Below, piece after piece: positions 16,351 through 25,190 of a stretch of DNA of 64,000 nucleotides. Source of the stretch: Roseococcus sp. SDR. GTDB taxonomy: Bacteria; Pseudomonadota; Alphaproteobacteria; Acetobacterales; Acetobacteraceae. The DNA lies in the NCBI RefSeq assembly GCF_019083995.1, contig NZ_JAHRCU010000001.1, forward strand, positions 124,001-188,000. Direction: 5' to 3'. Below the pieces are notes generated by a model. That model had not been told where the DNA came from, did no database searches, and saw only the letters and a program-made list of their open reading frames with translations. Made by a program: the position numbers and the translations under genes. Within the stretch, counting starts at the first letter, position 1. The number at the start of each line of letters is the position of its first letter.

Positions 16351-17875
16351 CCTTCGTCTGGTCCTGGGCGACCAGTGCTCCGCCTCGCTCTCGGCGCTGG
16401 AGGATCTCGACCCGGCGCGGGATGTGGTGCTGATGATGGAGGTGCGGGGCGAATGCACCTATGTGCCGCACCATCCGCAGAAGATCGCGCTGATCCTGTC
16501 CGCCATGCGGCATTTCGCGCGCGCGCTGCGGGCGCGGGGCGTGCGGGTGGACCATGTCGCGCTGGATGATCCGGCGAATACGCACAGCTTCTCGGGCGAG
16601 GTCGCGCGCGCCGTCGCGCGGCACAAGCCCGCGCGCATCGTGGCGACCGAGCCCGGCGAATGGCGCGTGCGGCAAGAGATGGAGGGGTGGGAGGCGGCGC
16701 ATGGCCTGCCCGTCGAGATCCGGGACGACACGCGCTTCCTGGCCGATCTCGGATTCTTCCGGCGCTGGGCGCAAGGCAAGAAGCAGCTCCGGATGGAGTT
16801 CTTCTACCGCGAGATGCGCCGCGCCACCGGCTTCCTCATGCAGGGCGACAAGCCCGAGGGCGGCGAATGGAACTACGATGCGGAGAACCGCAAGCCGCTG
16901 CCCAAGGGGCTGGTGCCGCCCACACCGCCGCGCTTCGCGCCGGATGAGATCACGCATGAGGTGATGGCGCTCGTCACCCGCGAATTCCCCGCGCATTTCG
17001 GCAGGCTGGAGGGTTTCAACTGGCCGGTGACGGCGGCGGAGGCGAAGCGGGCGCTGGCATCCTTCATCACCGACCGCCTGCCGCGCTTCGGCGACTACCA
17101 GGACGCGCTGGCGGAGGGCGAGGCGACGCTGTTCCACAGCCTGATCTCCACCAGCCTCAATATCGGCCTGCTGCTGCCGGGCGAGGTCTGCGCGGCGGCG
17201 GAGGAGGCGTATCGCCAGGGCCGCGTGCCGCTGAACGCGGCGGAGGGCTTCATCCGCCAGATCCTGGGCTGGCGCGAATACGTGCGCGGCCTCTACTGGT
17301 TCAAGATGCCTGGCTATGGCGCGACCAATGCGCTCGATGCGCGGCGCCCGCTGCCCGGCTTCTACTGGACGGGCCAGTCGGGCATGCGCTGCATGGATGC
17401 GGCGATCGGCCAGACGCGGGACCTCGCTTACGCGCATCACATCCAGCGGCTCATGGTGACGGGGAATTTCGCGCTGCTGGCGGGGATTGATCCGCTGCAG
17501 GTGCAGGAATGGTACCTCGCCGTCTATGCCGATGCCTTCGAATGGGTGGAACTGCCCAATACCCATGGCATGGCGCTGCATGCCGATGGCGGCATCATGG
17601 CCAGCAAGCCCTATGCGGCAAGCGGCGCCTATATCAACCGGATGGGCAATCATTGCGGCCGTTGCCGGTATGACGTGAAGCGCGCGACGGGCGAGGGCGC
17701 CTGCCCCTTCAACTTCCTCTACTGGGATTTCATCGCCCGGCATGCCGAGGATTTCGCCGGAAATCCGCGCATGGCCATGCCGCTCAACACCTTCCGCAAG
17801 ATGGCGCCGGAGAAGATCGCCGCGATGCGCGCCGAGGCCGCGAAATTCCTGAACGCGACGTCATCCTTGCCTTGA
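16337..17875 (+). CDS. Fe-S bacterial cryptochrome/(6-4) photolyase
   Basis: A 512-residue flavoprotein of the FeS-BCP group, to which Agrobacterium PhrB belongs. The four cysteines that hold the 4Fe-4S cluster in PhrB (350, 438, 441, 454) are found at C352, C440, C443 and C456, all shifted by two. The N-terminal antenna domain starts SLRLVLGDQCSASLSAL; the second half holds FAD. These enzymes repair (6-4) photoproducts with blue light. The gene starts inside the end of the DUF6134 gene, so it is translated from the same mRNA. A class I photolyase is encoded only 3 kb away. Confidence 0.93.
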   Translation: MPQPSLRLVLGDQCSASLSALEDLDPARDVVLMMEVRGECTYVPHHPQKIALILSAMRHFARALRARGVRVDHVALDDPANTHSFSGEVARAVARHKPARIVATEPGEWRVRQEMEGWEAAHGLPVEIRDDTRFLADLGFFRRWAQGKKQLRMEFFYREMRRATGFLMQGDKPEGGEWNYDAENRKPLPKGLVPPTPPRFAPDEITHEVMALVTREFPAHFGRLEGFNWPVTAAEAKRALASFITDRLPRFGDYQDALAEGEATLFHSLISTSLNIGLLLPGEVCAAAEEAYRQGRVPLNAAEGFIRQILGWREYVRGLYWFKMPGYGATNALDARRPLPGFYWTGQSGMRCMDAAIGQTRDLAYAHHIQRLMVTGNFALLAGIDPLQVQEWYLAVYADAFEWVELPNTHGMALHADGGIMASKPYAASGAYINRMGNHCGRCRYDVKRATGEGACPFNFLYWDFIARHAEDFAGNPRMAMPLNTFRKMAPEKIAAMRAEAAKFLNATSSLP

Positions 17876-17926
17876 CCGGAGGCCCCTCGCGCGGTTGAAG
17901 GGCTCCAACGCAGGAGAGTTCCGCAG

Positions 17927-18925
17927 ATGCACCACACCCCCCGCCGCAGCCTCATCCTCGGCGCGCTTGGCGCGCCCCTCCTCGCCGCACCCGCCCTGGC
18001 CCAGGCCTGGATGCCGAGCCGCTCCGTCCGCATCGTCGTTCCCATCGCGCCGGGCGGCGCCAATGACATCATCGCCCGCCTGATGGCCGAGCGGCTGCAG
18101 CCCATCCTGGGCCAGACGGTGGTGGTGGAGAACCGGCCCGGCGCCGGCGGCAATATCGGCGCGCAATCGGTCATCCAGGCGGAGAAGGATGGCCACACCT
18201 GGCTGCTGACCTCGGCCAATGTGCTGACGGCCAACACCTATCTCTACGGCAACCGCATGCCCTTCGTGCCGCTGCGCGACTTCGCGCCCGTCACGCGCGT
18301 GGGCATCGGCACGCTGCTCTGGGTGGTGAATGCCCAGCGCCCCTGGCGCACCTTCCAGGAGCAGATCGAATTCGCCCGCCGCAACCCGGGCCGGGTGACG
18401 ATGGGCAGCAGCGGCACGGGCACGATCAGCCATCTGTTCTTCGAGCGCGTGAAGCGGCAGACCAATGCGGACATGACGCATGTGCCCTATCGCGGCGGCG
18501 GACCGGCCATCCAGGACCTCATCTCGGGCAATATCGACATGATGTTCGATGTGATGCCCGCGCTTCTGCCGCATGTGCGCGAGGGGCGGTTCCGGGCACT
18601 CGCCGTCGGCAGCCAGGCCCGCGTGGACTATGTGCCCGAGATCGCGAATGTGCCGAGCATGGGCGAGTTGCTGCCGGGCTCGGGCATTGATGCGCTGAAC
18701 TGGTGGTGCGTGGTGGCCGCGACCGGCACGCCGGACCCCGCCATCGCCACGATGCATGGCGCGATCGCGCGCGTTCTGGCGATGGAGGAGGTGCGCACGC
18801 GCCTGCTCGGCCTCACCATCCAGCCCATGCCGGATGCGACGCCGGCCGCCTTTGGCGAGTTCTGGCGCGCGCAGGTGCCGGTCTGGCGCGAGCTGGTGGA
18901 AGCCTCGGGCGCCGTCGCGGAATAA
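17927..18925 (+). CDS. Bug-family tripartite tricarboxylate receptor
   Basis: A 332-residue periplasmic binding protein with signal peptide RRSLILGALGAPLLAAPALA. The mature start PSRSVRIVVPIAPGGANDIIARL and VVVENRPGAGGNIGA are the hallmark motifs of Bug (TctC-like) receptors, which bind small carboxylates or amides. AGGAG lies upstream of the ATG at 17927. No TctA or TctB membrane genes are next to it, as is common for orphan Bug proteins. It is followed 82 bases later by a creatininase-family amidohydrolase, so its ligand may be an amide or cyclic amide; this is inference. Confidence 0.93.
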   Translation: MHHTPRRSLILGALGAPLLAAPALAQAWMPSRSVRIVVPIAPGGANDIIARLMAERLQPILGQTVVVENRPGAGGNIGAQSVIQAEKDGHTWLLTSANVLTANTYLYGNRMPFVPLRDFAPVTRVGIGTLLWVVNAQRPWRTFQEQIEFARRNPGRVTMGSSGTGTISHLFFERVKRQTNADMTHVPYRGGGPAIQDLISGNIDMMFDVMPALLPHVREGRFRALAVGSQARVDYVPEIANVPSMGELLPGSGIDALNWWCVVAATGTPDPAIATMHGAIARVLAMEEVRTRLLGLTIQPMPDATPAAFGEFWRAQVPVWRELVEASGAVAE

Positions 18926-19007
18926 GCCTTCCGCCGGGCGGGCGGGGGTTTGACGGAGGGGCGGCGCGGCGGAATGCTGCGCGCCGACCTGTCTGGAGGA
19001 ACGCCCC

Positions 19008-19778
19008 ATGGCCCGCAGTCTTGAATGGATGAAGCTCACCGCCGCCGAGGTGCAGGCGGCGGCCGCGGAGGACGCGCTGCTCATCGTCCCCGTCGCCTCG
19101 CTGGAACAGCACGGGCCGGCGCTGGTGACCGGGACCGACATCATCCTCGGCGGCAACGTCGCGCTGGAGACGGCGCGCAAGCTTGTGGCGGCGGGGCATC
19201 CCGCGCTGGTGACGCCGGTGGTCTGGCACGGGCTCGCCGAGCATCACATGGCCTTTGGCGGCACCGTGACGCTCGATAGCGCGACCTTCCAGGCGGTGCT
19301 GCGCCATGTGGTGAAATCCGCCGCGCGGCATGGCTTCAGGCGCGTCTTCCTGCTGAACGGCCATGGCGGCAATGCGGAGGCGATCGGCACGGCGGCCACC
19401 GACCTCGCGGTGGAATTCGGCATCCATGTCGGCGGAGGCACCTATTGGCACATGGTGCCCGAGGTGATCGCGCCCCTGCTGCAGGATCAACCGACGCTCA
19501 TGCATGCCTGTGAGGCCGAGACCTCCATGGTGTGGAGCCTGCTGCCCGAGGGTGTGCGGCCGGACCGGCTGCCGGAGGCGCATGGCCCGGCCTCCACGCG
19601 CGTGGCCGGGCAGCCACCCGGACTCTTGATGCGCCGAAGCTTCAAGGAACTCACGCCGACCGGCGTGGTCGGCGATGCGCGGCGCGCGAGCCCGGAGAAG
19701 GGGGCCGCGCTGCTCGATGCCATCGCGGCGAAATGCGCGGAATTGCTGGCGAATCCGGCGATCTGGGGCCGAGCCTGA
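19008..19778 (+). CDS. Creatininase-family amidohydrolase
   Basis: A 256-residue metal hydrolase. Metal-binding motifs of the creatininase family are clear: SLEQHGPALVTGTD, HHMAFGGT, NGHGGN and HACEAETS. Family members open cyclic amides (creatinine) or cleave formamide intermediates, as in MftE and the FAPy deformylase ArfB. GGAGGAA precedes the ATG at 19008. The last bases of the gene, including its TGA, form the start of the first palindromic repeat unit. Linked with the Bug receptor upstream it may form an uptake and hydrolysis pair. Confidence 0.88.
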   Translation: MARSLEWMKLTAAEVQAAAAEDALLIVPVASLEQHGPALVTGTDIILGGNVALETARKLVAAGHPALVTPVVWHGLAEHHMAFGGTVTLDSATFQAVLRHVVKSAARHGFRRVFLLNGHGGNAEAIGTAATDLAVEFGIHVGGGTYWHMVPEVIAPLLQDQPTLMHACEAETSMVWSLLPEGVRPDRLPEAHGPASTRVAGQPPGLLMRRSFKELTPTGVVGDARRASPEKGAALLDAIAAKCAELLANPAIWGRA

Positions 19779-19932
19779 TCCGCTGAGGCGGCATCGCCGA
19801 AGCGGTGAATCAGCCTCGCGGAAGTCAGGCCTGATCCGCTGAGGCGGCATCGCCGAAGCGGTGAATCAGCCTCGCGGAAGTCAGGCCTGATCCGCTGAGG
19901 CGGCATCGCCGAAGCGGTGAATCAGCCTCGCA
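19773..19932. repeat. Three tandem 56-bp palindromic repeats
   Basis: Units begin at 19773, 19829 and 19885 with an exact 56-base period; the first two are identical over all 56 bases and the third over its first 47. Each has a 39-base core (19775-19813, 19831-19869, 19887-19925) that folds into a stepped hairpin: CTGAT with ATCAG, CGCT with AGCG, GGCG with CGCC around a GCAT loop, then a 17-base linker. The array lies between two convergent genes and includes the stop codon of the amidohydrolase. It can act as a bidirectional terminator or RNA-stabilising element of REP type. There are no variable spacers, so it is not CRISPR. Confidence 0.92.
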
Positions 19933-19936
19933 AGTT

Positions 19937-20689
19937 CTAAGACACCAAGAACCTCTGCTCGGGCAGCGGCAGATCCACCCAGGAGAGGTGGCCGCCCTTG
20001 CCGGAGCCGGTGTCCATGAAGATGGCCCGCCCGCCCATGCGGCCGCGCGTCTCCCACGGCCGGCCATCGCGCGAGCGCTGGTCGTGCCCGACATAGACGG
20101 TGAGGCCGGGCGGGATCGCATCCACCCAATGCAGCACGCGCTCGGGGTAGCCTTCCTGCGTCGTGCCGCCCGTCACCTGGCCGAAGAGCGCGCGGGAGGT
20201 GAGGGCATCGGGCTTGCGCGCCCCGGCCTCGCGCGGCGGCGCCTGCAGCAGCATGCCCTTGTGAAAGGCGGCATGGACGAAGAAGAGCGGGCCGATGCGC
20301 CACCAGGCCGGGGCCTGCGCGATCTCGGCCACGGCCCGCGCGGCCAGCGCCGGGCCGTCGGGCGCGGCGTGGAGCTGTTCCAGCGTGCGCGGCGTGGCCT
20401 CGGCCGGGCTGCGGACGCGCGCGCCGGTCAGCGCGCGGCGCAGCTTGTGGTCATGGTTGCCAAGCAGGAAGAGGCCCGCCTCGTCATCCAGCAGGTTGAA
20501 GATCAGGCGCAGCACGCCGGGCGAATCCGGGCCGTAATCGGTCAGGTCGCCCAATTGCAGCAGGAACAGCCCTTCCTCCGCCGCGCCACGGATGGCGGTG
20601 GCGAGCGCCGTGGGCTCGCCATGCACATCGCCCACCACGCGCAGCCCGGAAAAGCCGCGGGCACGCAGGCTTGCCGGGTCGAGCTTCAT
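19937..20689 (-). CDS. PPP-type metallophosphoesterase
   Basis: A 250-residue phosphatase of the serine/threonine-phosphatase-like fold. The signature blocks are in order: GDVHGE (residues 20-25), GDLTDYG, GNHDHK, a later VHAAF and GHDQRSRDG, which supply the two-metal site. Bacterial members act on phosphoproteins, diadenosine tetraphosphate or other nucleotides; which one applies here cannot be told. The start overlaps the photolyase stop as ATGA, so it is downstream of and coupled to phrA. Its end lies five bases from the repeat array. Confidence 0.85.
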   Translation of the reverse strand: MKLDPASLRARGFSGLRVVGDVHGEPTALATAIRGAAEEGLFLLQLGDLTDYGPDSPGVLRLIFNLLDDEAGLFLLGNHDHKLRRALTGARVRSPAEATPRTLEQLHAAPDGPALAARAVAEIAQAPAWWRIGPLFFVHAAFHKGMLLQAPPREAGARKPDALTSRALFGQVTGGTTQEGYPERVLHWVDAIPPGLTVYVGHDQRSRDGRPWETRGRMGGRAIFMDTGSGKGGHLSWVDLPLPEQRFLVS

Positions 20690-22104
20690 GGGGCGGCGCC
20701 GCGCATCTCGGCATAGGCGTCGAGCGCCCGGGCGCGGCCCTTGGCGTGGTCCATGATGGGGCGCGGATAATCCACGCCGAGGCGGAGGTTGGCGCCGCGC
20801 AGGAGGATGTCGGGCGCTTCCCAGGGCTTATGGATGTACTTGTCCGGCAGGGCGGCGATCTCGGGCACCCAGCGGCGGACATAGGCGCCATCCGCGTCGA
20901 ATTTCTCGCCCTGGAGGACGGGGGCGAAGACGCGGAAATAGGGCGCGGCATCGGCGCCGCAGCCCGCCACCCACTGCCAGGAGGCGGCGTTGGAGGCGAG
21001 GTCCCCATCCAGCAGCGTGTCCCAGAACCAGGCCTGGCCCGCCCGCCAGGGCTGCAGCAGGTGCTTCACCAGGAAGGAGGCGGTGATCATCCGCACGCGA
21101 TTGTGCATCCAGCCCGTCCGCCAGAGCTGGCGCATGCCGGCATCCACGATGGGATAGCCCGTCATCCCGCGCTGCCAGGCGCGCAGCAGCTTGTCATCGG
21201 GCTGCCAGGGGAAGTTCGCGAAGCTCTCCTGCAGCGGCGCCTCGGGCAGTTCGGGGCGGTGCCAGAGCAGGTGATAGGCGAATTCGCGCCAGAGGATTTC
21301 CTTGAGGAAGGTGGCGTCGCCCGTGACACCCGCCGCCCGCGCCGCGTGCCAGAGCTGGCGCGGGCTGATCTCGCCGAAGCGCAGATGCGGGCTGAGGCCG
21401 GAGGTGCCGGCGATCCCGGGCGTATTGCGCGTGTCGTCGTAGCGCCTGATGGCGGTGAAGGCCTTGATGCGGGCGGCGGCGCCCGCCTCGCCCGGCTGCC
21501 AGTGCGTGGGGAATTCCCGCGCCCAGTCGAGCCTGGGCAGCAGTTCCAGCGCATCGAGCGGCAGACCCGGATGCGTGACGCTGTTCAGGCGCTCCGGCGC
21601 GGGGATGGGCGGCGGCGGTTCGCCCAGGGCGAAGAGCGCGCGGGAGAAGGGCGTGTAGACCGAATAGGGCTTGCCCGTGCCGGTGCGGATGCGGTGCGGC
21701 TCATGCAGCAGGGAGGAGGTGTGCAGGCTGAGCTTGCGGCCCTCGGCTTCCAGCGACTTCGCGATGGCGGCGTCGCGGCTGCGGGCCCAGGGCTCGTAGA
21801 GGCGGCCGGCGATCACCTCGCCTGCGCCGATGGCGGCCGCCAGTTCGGGAATGATGCGGGTGGCCGGCCCGCGCGCCAGGTGCAGCGTGGCGCCGCGCGC
21901 GGCGAGGCCCTCGGCGAGCGAGGCCAGCGAATGATGCAGCCACCAGCGCTGCGCGCCGCCATGGGCCCAGGCGCCGGCGGTTTCGTCATCCAGGATATAG
22001 ACGAAAAGCGCCGGCCGCCCGTCGAGCGCGGCGAGGGCGGGATTGTCGGCGAGGCGAAGATCCTGACGGAACCAGAGCAAAGCGGGGGCGGTCATCGCCC
22101 CCAT
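20686..22104 (-). CDS. phrA: Class I deoxyribodipyrimidine (CPD) photolyase
   Basis: A 472-residue photolyase. The antenna-binding N-terminus reads LLWFRQDLRLADNPAL. The FAD domain has TSGLSPHLRFGEISPRQ, WMHNRVRM and the conserved LLDGDLASNAASWQWVAG stretch, typical of cyclobutane dimer repair enzymes. The start may be the ATG at 22104 or the one at 22095, three codons on. It is followed by the metallophosphatase with a four-base overlap. Together with the Fe-S photolyase at 16337 the organism can repair both main UV lesions. Confidence 0.94.
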   Translation of the reverse strand: MGAMTAPALLWFRQDLRLADNPALAALDGRPALFVYILDDETAGAWAHGGAQRWWLHHSLASLAEGLAARGATLHLARGPATRIIPELAAAIGAGEVIAGRLYEPWARSRDAAIAKSLEAEGRKLSLHTSSLLHEPHRIRTGTGKPYSVYTPFSRALFALGEPPPPIPAPERLNSVTHPGLPLDALELLPRLDWAREFPTHWQPGEAGAAARIKAFTAIRRYDDTRNTPGIAGTSGLSPHLRFGEISPRQLWHAARAAGVTGDATFLKEILWREFAYHLLWHRPELPEAPLQESFANFPWQPDDKLLRAWQRGMTGYPIVDAGMRQLWRTGWMHNRVRMITASFLVKHLLQPWRAGQAWFWDTLLDGDLASNAASWQWVAGCGADAAPYFRVFAPVLQGEKFDADGAYVRRWVPEIAALPDKYIHKPWEAPDILLRGANLRLGVDYPRPIMDHAKGRARALDAYAEMRGAAP

Positions 22105-22132
22105 ATGGACCGGCTCGGCCGGAGCGCAAACA

Positions 22133-22906
22133 TCAGTCCGCGTAGCCGGGATCGGTCCGGTCCAACACGCGCTTCAGCGCGGCGAAATGGTATTCGGGGC
22201 CGCTCATGCTGTGCGTCGGGTCCTGCCAGGCGGCCTGGGCCTTCATCTTCTCCAGCACCTCGGCCTTGACGAAGCGGCGGCGGGCATTGGTCCACATGGA
22301 GAAGAGCTGCGTGCGCGCCGCGCGCTCCAGGAAATAGAGGCGGTGATAGGCCTGGGCCACCGACTTGCCGGTGACGACGACGCCGTGATTGGCCAGCATC
22401 AGGATGGGCTTGCCCTGCATCAGGGCGGCCATGCGCTCGCCCTCCTCATGTTCCAGGGCGAAGCCGTTGTAGTCATAGTCATAGGCGATGCGGTCGTGGA
22501 ATTGCAGCGCGTTCTGGCCGGTCATCTCCAGCGTCATGTCCTCGAGCTGCGACAGCGCGGTGATGTAGGGCATGTGGGTGTGCAGCACGCATTCGGCGCC
22601 GGTGATGGCGTGGATCGGCGCATGGATGCAGATGGCGGTGCGGTCGGCGGGGCCCGTGCCCTCCAGGATCGTGCCGTCGAACGCCACTTCGATCAGGTTG
22701 CTCGCCGTCACCTCGGACCAGTGCAGGCCGAAGGCGTTGAGGTAGAAGCGGCCCGGGCGGCCGGGGACCAGCAGGGTGAAGTGGTTGTCGATCGCCTCGT
22801 GATAATCGTGCATCACGGCCAGGCGATGGGCGGCGGCCATGTCGATCCGGGCCTGGCGGCGCTGCTCGGCGAGAATCTCGGCGGCGGGGTCCTGGGTGGT
22901 GGACAT
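22133..22906 (-). CDS. Class II aldolase/adducin-family protein
   Basis: A 257-residue protein of the aldolase II fold. The zinc-binding HTH motif is present in VLHTHMPYITALS, and ANHGVVVTGKS gives the third His region. Family members include fuculose-phosphate aldolase and non-aldolase decarboxylases and isomerases; the substrate is not evident. CAGGAG lies eight bases before the ATG at 22906, which excludes a longer frame starting near 23030. It lies 29 bases upstream of phrA on the same strand and is probably a separate gene. Confidence 0.85.
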   Translation of the reverse strand: MSTTQDPAAEILAEQRRQARIDMAAAHRLAVMHDYHEAIDNHFTLLVPGRPGRFYLNAFGLHWSEVTASNLIEVAFDGTILEGTGPADRTAICIHAPIHAITGAECVLHTHMPYITALSQLEDMTLEMTGQNALQFHDRIAYDYDYNGFALEHEEGERMAALMQGKPILMLANHGVVVTGKSVAQAYHRLYFLERAARTQLFSMWTNARRRFVKAEVLEKMKAQAAWQDPTHSMSGPEYHFAALKRVLDRTDPGYAD

Positions 22907-22964
22907 GGGCGCAACTCCTGGCTGGGAGACGGCATTTTCCATGCCGGACGCTGCGCCGCAAGCT

Positions 22965-23150
22965 TCACTCGCCGCGGGCGGGGGCGATCTGCGCCACCTG
23001 GCCATCGGCCGGCAGGGCAGGGCGCAGGCCATTGCCCAGCCCGCCCGTCAGCTGCACCGCGCTGGTCTGCGGCGCCGGGATGCGCGAGGCGGCATCGGCC
23101 TGGGCGGTCAGGGCGATCAGGGCGGCGGCGGCGATCAGGATCTGGCGCAT
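22965..23150 (-). CDS. Small exported hypothetical protein
   Basis: A 61-residue protein starting MRQILIAAAALIALTAQADAA, a textbook signal peptide with a cleavage site after ADA. The mature peptide is only about 40 residues, rich in Ala, Gly and Pro, with no Cys. A CGGAG lies upstream. No family is recognised. It faces the bdhA gene, with about 155 bases between them that should hold both promoters. It could be a periplasmic peptide or a chance frame with good coding bias; the signal sequence makes me favour a real gene. Confidence 0.5.
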   Translation of the reverse strand: MRQILIAAAALIALTAQADAASRIPAPQTSAVQLTGGLGNGLRPALPADGQVAQIAPARGE

Positions 23151-23305
23151 GGGATTGTCTCCGAAGGGGTGAAGCTCTGTTGAACGCAGAATGCCCTCCC
23201 TCTGTCGCAGGATGATCCTTGGCTCTGTCTCATCTGTCGCGCGGTTGAGACTTCCGGACCTTTGCGGTATTGCGATGCACAAAGATCAAGGTTGAGGCTC
23301 ATCAC

Positions 23306-24100
23306 ATGGAACGCATCCTGGAGGGGCAGACCGCCCTGATCACCGGCTCGACGAGCGGCATCGGCCTCGGCATCGCCAGGCTTTACGCGGAGGCCGGGGC
23401 AAAGGTGATGCTCAATGGCTTCGGCAAGCCCGAGGAGATCGCGAAGGCCCGGGCCGAGATCGGCGCGCTGATGGGCGTGGCCGAGGCGCCCTATAGCGGC
23501 GCCGACATGTCCAAGCCGGCCGAGGTGCGCGGCATGGTGGCCGCCGCCGAGGCCGAGTTCGGCAAGCTCGACATCCTGGTGAACAATGCGGGCATCCAGT
23601 TCGTCTCGCCCGTGCAGGATTTCCCGCCTGAGAAGTGGGACGCGATCATCGCCATCAACATGAGCAGCAATTTCCACGCGATCGCGGCGGCGCTGCCGGG
23701 GATGCTCTCGCGCAATTACGGCCGCATCATCAATGTGGCGAGTGCGCACGGCCTGGTGGCGAGCCCCTACAAGACGGCCTACGTGGCCGCCAAGCATGGC
23801 GTGGTGGGGCTGACGAAGTCGGTGGCGCTCGAGATCGCGCAGGCGAATGTGACGTGCAACGCGATCTGCCCGGGCTTCGTCCGCACGCCGCTCGCCGAGG
23901 CCCAGGTGCCGCCGCTGGCGGAAAAATTCGGCGTGAGCGAGGAGGTGGCGCTGAAGGATCACCTGCTGGCCAAGCAGCCCTCCAAGCGCTGGATCGAGGT
24001 GGATGAGGTGGCGCAGATGGCGCTCTGGCTCGTCGGCCCCGGTTCGGGCGGGGTGAATGGTTCGGCGCTGTCCATCGACGGCGGCTGGCTCGCGGCCTGA
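23306..24100 (+). CDS. bdhA: 3-hydroxybutyrate dehydrogenase
   Basis: A 264-residue short-chain dehydrogenase. The NAD motif TGSTSGIGLG, the NNAG motif and the catalytic YVAAK are all intact. The C-terminal lid with EAQVPPLAEKFGVSEEVALK and LLAKQPSKRWI is the part that sets 3-hydroxybutyrate dehydrogenases apart from other SDRs. It oxidises D-3-hydroxybutyrate to acetoacetate, linking polyhydroxybutyrate breakdown to central metabolism. The start ATG at 23306 follows an in-frame upstream region without a good ribosome site. The next gene, a patatin, overlaps its stop by one base. Confidence 0.92.
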   Translation: MERILEGQTALITGSTSGIGLGIARLYAEAGAKVMLNGFGKPEEIAKARAEIGALMGVAEAPYSGADMSKPAEVRGMVAAAEAEFGKLDILVNNAGIQFVSPVQDFPPEKWDAIIAINMSSNFHAIAAALPGMLSRNYGRIINVASAHGLVASPYKTAYVAAKHGVVGLTKSVALEIAQANVTCNAICPGFVRTPLAEAQVPPLAEKFGVSEEVALKDHLLAKQPSKRWIEVDEVAQMALWLVGPGSGGVNGSALSIDGGWLAA

Positions 24101-25161
24101 TGGACAGCACCCCCTCCGTCGCCACGCCGGCGGTCGTCCAGAAGACCACGCGCCGCGTGAACCTCGCCTTGCAGGGTGGCGGCACGCATGGCGCCTTCAC
24201 CTGGGGCGCGCTGGAGCGGCTGCTGGAGGAGGAGCGGATCGAGTTCGACGGGCTTTCCGGCACCTCGGCAGGCGCCATCAACGGCGCTGTGCTGGCGTTG
24301 GGCCTGCTGGAAGGCGGGCGGCAGGGGGCGAAGGATGCACTGAACCGCTTCTGGCGCGCGCTCGGGGCCAAATTCGCCGTCTCGCCGCTGAAGGCGACAC
24401 CGATCGAGAAGGCGCTCTGGGGCTGGGATCTGCAATACAGCCTGGCCTGGAATGCCTTCGACACGATGACGCGCGTCATGTCGCCGTACCAGCTGAACCC
24501 CTTCCCGATGGAGTTCAACCCGCTGCGCAAGGCGCTGGACCAGAGCCTGGACCTCGCACGGCTGCGCGCCGACAAGAACGCGATCCGCCTGTTCATCTCG
24601 GCCACCAATGTGCGGACGGGCAAGCCCAAGGTCTTCACGCGCAGCGAGATCACGGTGGATGCGCTGCTGGCCTCGGCCTGCCTGCCCAACGTCTTCAAGG
24701 CGGTGGAGATCGACGGCGAGGCCTATTGGGATGGCGGCTATCTCGGCAATCCGGCGCTCTGGCCGCTCTATCACGAGCGCATGGCGGCGGACATCATCCT
24801 GGTGCAGCTGAACCCGCTGCTGCGGCCCGAATTGCCGACCACGACGTCGGACATCATGAACCGGCTGAACGAGATCAGCTTCAACGCCTCGCTGATGAGC
24901 GAGATGCGCGCCATTGATTTCGTGCAGCGCATGCTGGAGGCGGGGCGGCTGGAGCAGCCGCGCTATCGCCGCATCTTCCTCCATTCCATCGAGGATGAGC
25001 CGCGCATGCGCGCTTTCAAGCTCAGCACCAAGTTCAACGGCGACTGGGATTTTCTCCAGACGCTGCGCGACTATGGCTGGGAGGCGGCGGACCTCTTCAT
25101 CCGCGAGAGCCTGGACAAGGTGGGGCGCGAGAGCACGCTGGACATCCAGCGCTATCTCTGA
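24100..25161 (+). CDS. Patatin-like phospholipase/acyl hydrolase
   Basis: A 353-residue hydrolase. The oxyanion loop LQGGGTHGAF, the nucleophile motif GTSAG with S56, and the catalytic Asp (D211 in WDGGYLGN) are all present, so the Ser-Asp dyad is complete. No signal peptide is seen, so it is cytoplasmic or peripheral to the membrane. The ATG at 24100 overlaps the bdhA stop as TGATG. The tight link to 3-hydroxybutyrate dehydrogenase suggests a role in polyhydroxybutyrate granule or oligomer hydrolysis rather than only membrane lipids; this is inferred from context. Confidence 0.88.
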   Translation: MDSTPSVATPAVVQKTTRRVNLALQGGGTHGAFTWGALERLLEEERIEFDGLSGTSAGAINGAVLALGLLEGGRQGAKDALNRFWRALGAKFAVSPLKATPIEKALWGWDLQYSLAWNAFDTMTRVMSPYQLNPFPMEFNPLRKALDQSLDLARLRADKNAIRLFISATNVRTGKPKVFTRSEITVDALLASACLPNVFKAVEIDGEAYWDGGYLGNPALWPLYHERMAADIILVQLNPLLRPELPTTTSDIMNRLNEISFNASLMSEMRAIDFVQRMLEAGRLEQPRYRRIFLHSIEDEPRMRAFKLSTKFNGDWDFLQTLRDYGWEAADLFIRESLDKVGRESTLDIQRYL

Positions 25162-25190
25162 CGCGCCCCGCAAGCGTTGGGGGGCGGGGC

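Noticed and set aside
17861-19180. Open frame of 439 codons opposite the Bug receptor
   Set aside because: Bug motifs, signal peptide and ribosome site are all on the plus strand; the antisense product is Arg/His/Ala-rich without a domain.
19773-19932. CRISPR array
   Set aside because: The units are contiguous 56-base repeats with an identical linker; there are no variable spacers and no cas genes.
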